Assembly (NCBI GenBank): GCA_964631175.1
Contig: CAZVWH010000052.1
Span: 1-20,035 of the forward strand
DNA: 20,035 nt
Reading direction: 5' to 3'
Origin: CAZVWH01 sp964631175
Lineage (GTDB): Bacteria; Planctomycetota; Phycisphaerae; Sedimentisphaerales; Anaerobacaceae
How positions within the stretch are numbered: position 1 is the first letter of the stretch; the number at the start of each line of letters is the position of its first letter. Shown piece by piece: positions 6,692 to 11,998 of the stretch. The notes beneath the pieces are model-generated. The model saw nothing but the letters and a program-made list of their open reading frames with translations, had not been told where the DNA came from and did not search any database. The position numbers and the translations under genes are program-made.

Positions 6692-7239
6692 TCAAGGTAT
6701 TTTTCGGTGGTTCCCGCAAAATGGGATGCTTAAGCCAGGCGGTAATAGAACGCACTGACAATATTATTGCCAATGGTTATCTTATACTAATTGGCGATGC
6801 GAATGGTGCTGATAAGGCGATGCAAAAATATCTCGCTGAGAAAAACTATAGAAATGTTTTGGTATTTTGCATGGATAATATGTGCCGAAACAACATAGGA
6901 AATTGGGAAACGCGGAACGTCCATTCGAGCAGTCGCAAGAAAGATTTTAATTATTATAGCACTAAAGATGTTCTTATGTGTGAGGAAGCTGATTACGGAT
7001 TCATGCTGTGGGATGGGAAAAGCAAGGGCACGTTGAACAGCATCCTTAATTTGTGCGAACGCAGCAAAAAAGTCCTTGTTTATTTCTCTCCTACTAAGAG
7101 CTTCTATTCAGTTGAGAATAAGCCTGACATATCGAAATTGCTTGAACATTGCGATCCCGACTTATTGAGAAAGATTGATCAAGTCTTAGAAATTAATACA
7201 CGTATTTATTCAAAGCAAGAGCAATTACATTTTGCCTAA
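6688..7239 (+). CDS. SLOG / DprA-like Rossmann nucleotide-binding protein
   Basis: This 183-residue protein has SLOG-superfamily motifs of the YspA/cpYpsA (DUF2493-like) type. FFGGSRK (5-11) is the first strand and phosphate loop, LILIGDANGADKAMQKYLA (31-49) is the G-D/A-x-G-A-D segment, and FMLWDGKSKGTLNSI (109-123) is the second ligand loop. SLOG proteins bind nucleotides or nucleotide-derived ligands, and several act as sensors or nucleosidases in conflict systems. The ATG overlaps the phosphoribosyltransferase stop by 4 bases. The C-terminal 40 residues (YSVENKPDISKLLEHCDPDLLRKID) form a short helical tail. It converges with purC with only 22 bases between. No catalytic activity is proven by the sequence. 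Confidence 0.75.
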   Translation: MIKVFFGGSRKMGCLSQAVIERTDNIIANGYLILIGDANGADKAMQKYLAEKNYRNVLVFCMDNMCRNNIGNWETRNVHSSSRKKDFNYYSTKDVLMCEEADYGFMLWDGKSKGTLNSILNLCERSKKVLVYFSPTKSFYSVENKPDISKLLEHCDPDLLRKIDQVLEINTRIYSKQEQLHFA

Positions 7240-7261
7240 TAAGAACACGGGGTCAAAATTT

Positions 7262-8185
7262 TTAACCGCCGAAATCGAACTTTTTGCCGGTTAGGCGCTC
7301 GTATGCCTCGATGTATTTCTGGCTGGTCTTTGACACTATTGTCTCGGGTAGTTTCACGCCTGAGCCTGATTTGTCGAAGTTTATGCTCTCAAGATAATTG
7401 CGTACAAACTGCTTATCAAAGCTCTCCTGGTCTCTGCCGGTCTGGTATTTATCAGCAGGCCAAAACCGCGATGAGTCCGGCGTCAAAACTTCATCAATTA
7501 AAATAATCTTGCCCCCGCGGCTTTCTGCGAAAGCAGAAGCGGGGGTAACACCCCACTCAAACTTAGTGTCAGCCAAGATTAAGCCTTTGCTCTCTGCATA
7601 GTCGCCGGCCTTTTTGAAAATCTCTATACTTTTGTCACGTACATAGCGAGCCGAGTCTTCACCAATCATGTCGATGCACTTTTGAAAACTGATATTCTCA
7701 TCGTGCGTTCCTTTCTCAGCCTTGGTGGCTGGTGTAAAGATCGGTTCCGGCAATTTCTCGCATTGCTTCAATCCGCTGGGCAGTTTCACGCCGCACACAC
7801 TCTGTGTAGCCTGATACTCCTTCCACCCGGAGCCTGCTAAGTACCCTCGCACCACGCATTCTATCGGCAGAACATTAACCTTTTTAACCAACATAGTTCG
7901 TCCAGCCAACTGCTTAGAAAAATTACAAAACGGCTCAGGAAAGTCTTTTATATCATCGCTAACCAGATGATGCTCAACATCACTGCTTAGAAAATCGAAC
8001 CAGAACAGCGATATCTGCGTCAGAATAATCCCCTTATAAGGTATGCCGTTAGCCATTACCACGTCAAATGCGCTTATTCTGTCGGTCGCCACTATAAGCA
8101 GCTTATCACCCAAACCATATATGTCACGAACCTTGCCTTGACCAGACTTGGCTTCTGTTATGTTAGTCTGTAACACCGTCTCCAT
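7262..8185 (-). CDS. purC: Phosphoribosylaminoimidazole-succinocarboxamide synthase (SAICAR synthetase)
   Basis: PurC joins CAIR and aspartate using ATP to make SAICAR in purine synthesis, in the cytoplasm. Seen here are GQGKVRDIYGLGDKLLIVATDRISAFD (near the N-terminus), LVKKVNVLPIECVVRGYLAGSGWKEY, FTPATKAEKGTHDENIS, LADTKFEWG and IILIDEVLTPDSSRFWP, all standard for the family. I start it at the ATG at 8185 (METVLQTNI), 307 residues, because the 15 codons before it lie inside the upstream HD gene and do not resemble PurC. Residues about 213-225 (VTPASAFAESRGG) replace the short turn normally found between DTKFEWG and the IILIDEVL strand; they are encoded by a palindromic repeat (7512-7545). 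It overlaps the HD gene by 23 bases, so the two are coupled. Confidence 0.93.
   Translation of the reverse strand: METVLQTNITEAKSGQGKVRDIYGLGDKLLIVATDRISAFDVVMANGIPYKGIILTQISLFWFDFLSSDVEHHLVSDDIKDFPEPFCNFSKQLAGRTMLVKKVNVLPIECVVRGYLAGSGWKEYQATQSVCGVKLPSGLKQCEKLPEPIFTPATKAEKGTHDENISFQKCIDMIGEDSARYVRDKSIEIFKKAGDYAESKGLILADTKFEWGVTPASAFAESRGGKIILIDEVLTPDSSRFWPADKYQTGRDQESFDKQFVRNYLESINFDKSGSGVKLPETIVSKTSQKYIEAYERLTGKKFDFGG
7512..7545. repeat. In-frame palindromic element inside purC
   Basis: cccccgc (7512-7518) plus ttctgc (7523-7528) pair with gcagaagcggggg (7533-7545), leaving a 4-base bulge and a GAAA loop. The outer stem and layout match the terminator at 3661-3702. It is translated as about ten extra residues in a surface turn of PurC, with the frame kept. 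Confidence 0.7.
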
Positions 8186-8993
8186 GATAATCCCTTTCTT
8201 TTTTTGTTTCTTCGCATCTGGAATCGACATATCCTAATATTTTTTCTTTGACCTTCTGTATATCTTCTGTTTGCGGCAAGAAGCCAAGAAGCATCTCAAG
8301 AAACTTTCGCTGTTTTATCCTTTTCAGAGTCGGCGGGAAATTCACATCATAGACCCAACCGAGCTGCAAAAGTTTCATATCGTTCAACGTCCGCACATGA
8401 TTATAATCTATCTGTCTGCCATGTAGGATTGCCTCCACCAGGTCGTGTGAATACCCCGGCTCATCCGGAACTCCCAGCTCCAGGAAAACCTTTTTTTGCT
8501 TGTTCTTATAGTGCTTAAAATATTCCGTGGCCACATAAAATACGTCCAGCTTGTCGGCATCGCGTATCATTTTTGAAAGCAGCAGACACTGGCCGTTCAA
8601 ATCGCCCGGTAGCTCTTTCAGTCCGTGGTATTCGATGGCTTTTTCTATCAATTCTCTTTCTTCCTTGTCCACATCCTCCAGCACCTTTTCTTCTTTAAGA
8701 ACTTCCAAACCCAGTAAAGAGTGACTCACGGTTTTCACATCGTTGTACATTCTGTATTTGATAAACTGTTTGAACCGCCCGATGTCATGAAAAAGTGCTA
8801 TTACCTCGGCGATTCGTTTTTGGTTTTCGGACAGCCCAAGCTCGTTAACTAAAAATTTCATCTCTCGGCAAACTCGCCGAGTGTGCTCTTGTTTCAATTT
8901 CAAGTGAGAATTGACAAAATCGTCATCGCCGTAGAAACCGTTTACATAATTATCGAACCAGGCTCTGAATTTCTCTAACTGCTCTTGCTCCAT
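8163..8993 (-). CDS. HD-domain hydrolase of unknown substrate
   Basis: A 276-residue protein (starting from ATG 8993) with an HD metal site: His37 in KQEHTRRV, His69-Asp70 in ALFHDIGRF, His123 in IEYHGLKE and Asp145/Asp147 in IRDADKLD. HD enzymes are metal-dependent phosphohydrolases acting on nucleotides or phosphodiesters; the substrate is not evident. A TTG at 9014 would add seven residues but has no ribosome binding site, so I prefer the ATG, although its site is also weak. The stop lies 23 bases inside purC, placing it first in a two-gene operon. That suggests, without proof, a link to nucleotide metabolism. There is no membrane segment or signal peptide. Confidence 0.8.
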   Translation of the reverse strand: MEQEQLEKFRAWFDNYVNGFYGDDDFVNSHLKLKQEHTRRVCREMKFLVNELGLSENQKRIAEVIALFHDIGRFKQFIKYRMYNDVKTVSHSLLGLEVLKEEKVLEDVDKEERELIEKAIEYHGLKELPGDLNGQCLLLSKMIRDADKLDVFYVATEYFKHYKNKQKKVFLELGVPDEPGYSHDLVEAILHGRQIDYNHVRTLNDMKLLQLGWVYDVNFPPTLKRIKQRKFLEMLLGFLPQTEDIQKVKEKILGYVDSRCEETKKERDYHGDGVTD

Positions 8994-9094
8994 GAGGGCA
9001 AAGATTCCAAACAAAAAACAAAATGGCTCGTTACTAATTTATAGTAAACAATCGGCCCTTACCACCAACTTTTAAGAAAAATTCATCTAACGCC

Positions 9095-9122
9095 TTCAAA
9101 AATGGTGCGATTAGTGTATAAT
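9095..9122 (+). promoter_or_regulatory. Probable promoter of the cupin gene
   Basis: TTCAAA (9095-9100), a 16-base spacer and a perfect TATAAT (9117-9122), about 70 bases before the cupin start. Confidence 0.45.
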
Positions 9123-9194
9123 TCCACGTTTACTCGTTATTAACCATTATATTATCTCTATTCCGTTAAAGGTAAAAAAGAAAGGATGAACGAT

Positions 9195-9467
9195 ATGCCT
9201 ACTGTCAAAGACATTGTTGTCCGAAAGCCTACCGAAGACGAAATTAAGGTTTTCCAAAATTGGCCCATCTGGAAATGTGAGCCCAGCACTTTTGACTGGG
9301 CATACACGGAAAAAGAGACCTGCTTTTTAATAGAGGGCAAAGTAACGGTAACAGACGGCAAAGACTCGGTAAGCTTTGGCCCCGGCGACCTCGTGGTTTT
9401 CCCTGAAGACCTCGAGTGCACATGGAAAGTTCAAGAGGCCGTGACAAAGCACTACAACTTCGGCTAA
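9195..9467 (+). CDS. Small cupin protein (Cupin_3 / DUF861-like)
   Basis: A single cupin barrel of 90 residues. The family pattern is clear: VRKPTEDEIKVFQNWPIWKCEPSTFDWAYTEKETCFLIEGKVTVTDG (cupin motif 1 with the ET-C-x-LIEGKV signature) and FGPGDLVVFPEDLECTWKVQEAVTKHYNFG (motif 2). The usual metal-binding histidines of motif 1 are replaced by Trp/Tyr/Glu, as in this subfamily, so a ligand-binding or sugar-related role is as likely as metal catalysis. I choose the second ATG (9195): aaagga ends 8 bases before it, whereas the ATG at 9186 would overlap that site. It stands alone, divergent from the HD-purC operon. Confidence 0.85.
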   Translation: MPTVKDIVVRKPTEDEIKVFQNWPIWKCEPSTFDWAYTEKETCFLIEGKVTVTDGKDSVSFGPGDLVVFPEDLECTWKVQEAVTKHYNFG

Positions 9468-9879
9468 AAATTTTCGTTGTGTAAATCCTGTATCTGCCTG
9501 TGTAGTCTAAATCTTTCCAATCAAATTTTTGATGTTCGAATTCTGTAACCTGAAAGAGTAGATTCAATGACGAAGTATAACCTAAAATGTGCGCACCCAT
9601 TGAAACAAAAAACCACGTACTACCAGCCGACGAGACTTTAACCAAACCCCAAAATCTTATTTACATGCTTTAAACCCGTCTTCTACGGCTGGTTTCCTGT
9701 GGGCAGGAAAAAAATTTCTGCGAATACTCTCAATCATCTGTCACCAAGCCGAGAGCTCTTCGCTCACTTTTTTTGCGAGTCAAGAGCAGGTGTATCCGAC
9801 CTATTTGTCAAATCTTGGCACAAATGAGAGCGTAAAGCGTATGTGGCATAAACATTAGAGATTAACAACTTGATGCTGT
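9468..9879. other. Long intergenic region with hairpins, no gene seen
   Basis: No coding frame is convincing. Two structures are visible. accagccg (9622-9629) and cggctggt (9686-9693) are inverted 8-mers 56 bases apart, and tttcctg-tggg-caggaaa (9693-9710) is a perfect 7-pair hairpin directly after. gctctt (9754-9759) and aagagc (9782-9787) flank a T-rich loop. They may form one folded RNA or the terminator of the cupin gene. Confidence 0.35.
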
Positions 9880-9908
9880 TTGACCGATATATAAAGATGT
9901 GCTATAGT
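9880..9908 (+). promoter_or_regulatory. Sigma-70 promoter of the DUF6941 gene
   Basis: TTGACC (9880-9885), a 17-base spacer and TATAGT (9903-9908) give a near-consensus promoter, with a leader of about 60 bases before the GTG start. Confidence 0.7.
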
Positions 9909-9976
9909 ATGAGCAGGTGAGTATATTATAGGATTTGCATATATACAAAGCAAATGCGTAACTGTAGGAGACGGAT

Positions 9977-10441
9977 GTGACAGAAAACAATGATAATAAA
10001 GCTGCCAAGTCCACGCAAAAGCCTACGCCTTCTGTTTTGTCCATCAATGTCTGTGATAGTATTATCAGAGATGAAACTACAAAAAAGGTATCATTGGTCG
10101 GGCTTTTTAATACTATTAGAGTAAATAATTTTCCTTATAGTCATCCTTCGCTGCATGTTTACATTGCTTTGACTAATGGACACGGTAAATATCAAACAGA
10201 CATTCGTTTTCTAAGCTTATCTGATAACAAACCAATCGTTGGAATGAAGGGACATCTGGAGTTCCAGAATCCTCTTCAGGTAGTAGAGCTGAATGTCTGC
10301 TGGCAAAAGCTGCTGTTTAAAAAACCAGGGGAGTTTGTTGTGCAAGTTCTGTGCGACGGTGCTCCTATAGGAGAACGAAAATTCATAGTCATAGGGCCAG
10401 AGCATAAGATACCTCCGACATCCGGGACTGAGGTGAGGTAA
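9977..10441 (+). CDS. DUF6941 family protein
   Basis: The 154-residue product matches the DUF6941 pattern as I remember it: LSINVCDSIIRDETTKKVSLVGLFNTIRVNNFPYSHPSLHVYIALTNGHGKYQTDIRF, then a beta-rich part ending GEFVVQVLCDGAPIGERKFIVI. It looks like a single all-beta domain with no signal peptide, no membrane segment and no catalytic motif; the function is unknown. It begins with GTG, fixed by an aggag site at 9966-9970, six bases ahead; the ATG two bases upstream (9975) is followed at once by a stop. It is a single-gene unit behind a good promoter. Confidence 0.8.
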   Translation: MTENNDNKAAKSTQKPTPSVLSINVCDSIIRDETTKKVSLVGLFNTIRVNNFPYSHPSLHVYIALTNGHGKYQTDIRFLSLSDNKPIVGMKGHLEFQNPLQVVELNVCWQKLLFKKPGEFVVQVLCDGAPIGERKFIVIGPEHKIPPTSGTEVR

Positions 10442-10649
10442 ATATAGTAGCGGTAGAACAAGTAGCGGACATTCTTCTTTTCCAGGCTTTCCATTTTGTG
10501 CACCATGCTATATATCAGACTCGCCAAGTCCGCTTCGGAAAGAATCCCCCCTAACGTCATATCATCATCAATTACTTTACCGGTAATTTGAATTTCGGTG
10601 GGAAATTATAATATCTGCTAAAAAAAGAATAACAAAGGATAATGTTTAT
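10442..10649. other. Intergenic, possible coding remnant on the minus strand
   Basis: On the minus strand, bases from about 10605 to 10442 read as an open frame with protein-like composition (PTEIQITGKVIDDDM, SEADLASLIYSMVHKM). It has no good start or ribosome binding site, and its end would run antisense through the DUF6941 gene. A 10-base palindrome ttaccggtaa lies at 10577-10586. I see no supported gene. Confidence 0.3.
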
Positions 10650-11177
10650 TCAGTCAGTGATAGTGTTGCAGACATAAATAAATGCAGGAGGTATGTTCTG
10701 GGGTACAAACTTCAGCTTCACGTCTGAAAAGTAGCGTTTAATTTCTTTACTCAATAAGGGCGTATATTGCAGTTGGATATATCTTTTTGATTTACTGGTT
10801 ATATCAAGGATATTTTGTTTTTTCGACTTCGTAAACAATGTCAGAGGCAAACCGGAAACAATACAATCCAAGTCATCAATGTACAGTTCGCAATTTCTGG
10901 CATCATCATTAATTACTTTCAATCTGGAGTCGTTTATTTTTTCTAAACATTTACAAAATCGAGGATTGATTTCAAAGCATGTTAATCGGCCATTTATAGG
11001 GAGGTGTTTTAAGATTTCTTCAGTTACAGTTCCTGTTCCTGCGCCAAATTCGACAACTTCGGTGCTGCCTTTGATTTGCTCAGCCATCCTCTTAGCCAGG
11101 ACCCTCGAGCTTTGAGTCATGGTTCCCACTTGTATAGGATACTTTAGGAATTCGTAGATAAAACGCAGATACTTCAT
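10650..11177 (-). CDS. SAM-dependent methyltransferase, phospholipid N-methyltransferase (PmtA)-like
   Basis: A 175-residue class I methyltransferase. The N-terminus YEFLKYPIQVGTMTQSSRVLAKRMAEQI (8-35) is the feature of the PmtA/COG3963 group, where P-x-x-x-G-x-x-x-x-SS-R-x-L-A precedes the SAM site. Motif I is VVEFGAGTGTVTEEIL (41-56), the acidic end of strand 2 is Glu69 (CFEINPRF), and motif IV is IVSGLPL (106-112). Homologues methylate phosphatidylethanolamine or resemble rRNA adenine dimethylases; the substrate here is unproven. An aggga site lies about 9 bases before the ATG. Length is slightly short for the family. It is monocistronic, with a long non-coding stretch upstream. Confidence 0.75.
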   Translation of the reverse strand: MKYLRFIYEFLKYPIQVGTMTQSSRVLAKRMAEQIKGSTEVVEFGAGTGTVTEEILKHLPINGRLTCFEINPRFCKCLEKINDSRLKVINDDARNCELYIDDLDCIVSGLPLTLFTKSKKQNILDITSKSKRYIQLQYTPLLSKEIKRYFSDVKLKFVPQNIPPAFIYVCNTITD

Positions 11178-11514
11178 TTTATTGGTTCCCTATTCTCACA
11201 CAGGATAACTCGAATAACATAATAAGCCTAAATATAGGTTGTCAAGAAAGTTCTATAAACTTGTAGGATTTCGCTGAGGATCTCGTAGCCCAGGTGTGCA
11301 GCCCCTGCAAAGTGGACTAATGAGGATTGCCAAATAACGCAAGCCAGATAATGCTTTATTGATTTCTGTTTATATATAAACTAACTTACTCGATGCCGTG
11401 CTGGCGATGATTAACATGAAAAAGCCGTCCCCAGGGCGGTAACCTTCCGCTATTGTGTCTAAATATTCTGCCATATTTTGGCTCTATGCCGTTTTCTTTG
11501 TATATTTTGTTTAG
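11178..11514. other. Intergenic, no gene seen
   Basis: No convincing frame or RNA. A 14-base AT palindrome, gtttatatataaac, is at 11368-11381, and a small hairpin ccgtcc-cca-gggcgg at about 11425-11439. Confidence 0.4.
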
Positions 11515-11529
11515 CAAGATGCCATCTTG
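11515..11529. promoter_or_regulatory. Perfect palindrome caagatgccatcttg, possible operator
   Basis: Seven-base arms around a single central base (11515-11529), about 100 bases before the small SeqA-like gene. Shape and size fit a binding site for a dimeric regulator. Function is inferred. Confidence 0.35.
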
Positions 11530-11595
11530 GTTATTGGTAACTGGTTATTGGTGATTGAGTCGATACCATTTAACCATTCACCAGTTACCGGTTAC
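11530..11595. repeat. Imperfect inverted repeat in the leader of the 11631 gene
   Basis: The arms 11530-11553 and 11572-11595 share a 10-base perfect core (ggtaactggt / accagttacc) and pair over about 24 bases with few mismatches around an 18-base loop. The 'ggttattggtaactgg' style is a known interspersed repeat in environmental genomes. Its place in the leader could also affect expression. Confidence 0.5.
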
Positions 11596-11630
11596 AAATA
11601 TAGATTAGGCATCTGATAAAGGGGGAAATC

Positions 11631-11870
11631 ATGAAGGTTATTAATATTTCTGATGAGCTTTATGAAAGGCTAAAGAGCTGCGTGGTGGACCCTTTCGATG
11701 ATACACCGGAATCAGTTATCAGCCGTTTGATAGATATAACAGATAAGGCAAAAAGCAATTGGTCTCCATTGGACGCTCATGTACAAGAAACTAAGCCACA
11801 AGAGGAGTCTCAGCAGGGACAACAAACACAACCAGAGCACTGGAGGAAACAAACTGAGCCGGTCCTATAA
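11631..11870 (+). CDS. Small protein with SeqA/ribbon-helix-helix-like N-terminus
   Basis: The first 38 of 79 residues (MKVINISDELYERLKSCVVDPFDDTPESVISRLIDI) resemble the dimerising N-terminal domain seen in SeqA-like and antitoxin-like proteins: a short beta strand, a helix with ELYERLK, the P-F-D-D-T-P turn and a second helix. The rest is a polar Gln/Glu-rich tail (45-79) with no predicted fold. It may be a small DNA-binding regulator; no toxin partner or nuclease gene lies next to it. An agggggaa site 4-9 bases before the ATG is strong. A palindrome and an inverted repeat in the upstream region could be targets for autoregulation, which is a guess. Confidence 0.65.
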   Translation: MKVINISDELYERLKSCVVDPFDDTPESVISRLIDITDKAKSNWSPLDAHVQETKPQEESQQGQQTQPEHWRKQTEPVL

Positions 11871-11949
11871 GACAGGATTGATAAAAATCCCTCAATAAAT
11901 CGAAGATTCGCTGAGGTGAATTGCGGGACTAAATAATGTGTAAATGTTT

Positions 11950-11998
11950 AGCCCCCCAGTCCGTCCTGAGCCGGGTCGAAGGATTTACTGGGGGGTTA
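11950..11998 (-). terminator. Terminator / palindromic repeat at the 3' end of topA
   Basis: ccccccagt (11952-11960) pairs perfectly with actgggggg (11987-11995), enclosing the repeat core cctgagccgggtcgaagga. On the minus strand it overlaps the last codons and stop of topA. It could also act on the plus strand for the 11631 gene, since ttatttt follows. Confidence 0.7.

Noticed and set aside
9244..9645. 133-codon minus-strand frame across the cupin gene
   Set aside because: It is antisense to a convincing cupin domain; the translation has low-complexity Leu/Ser/Pro runs and no recognisable domain.
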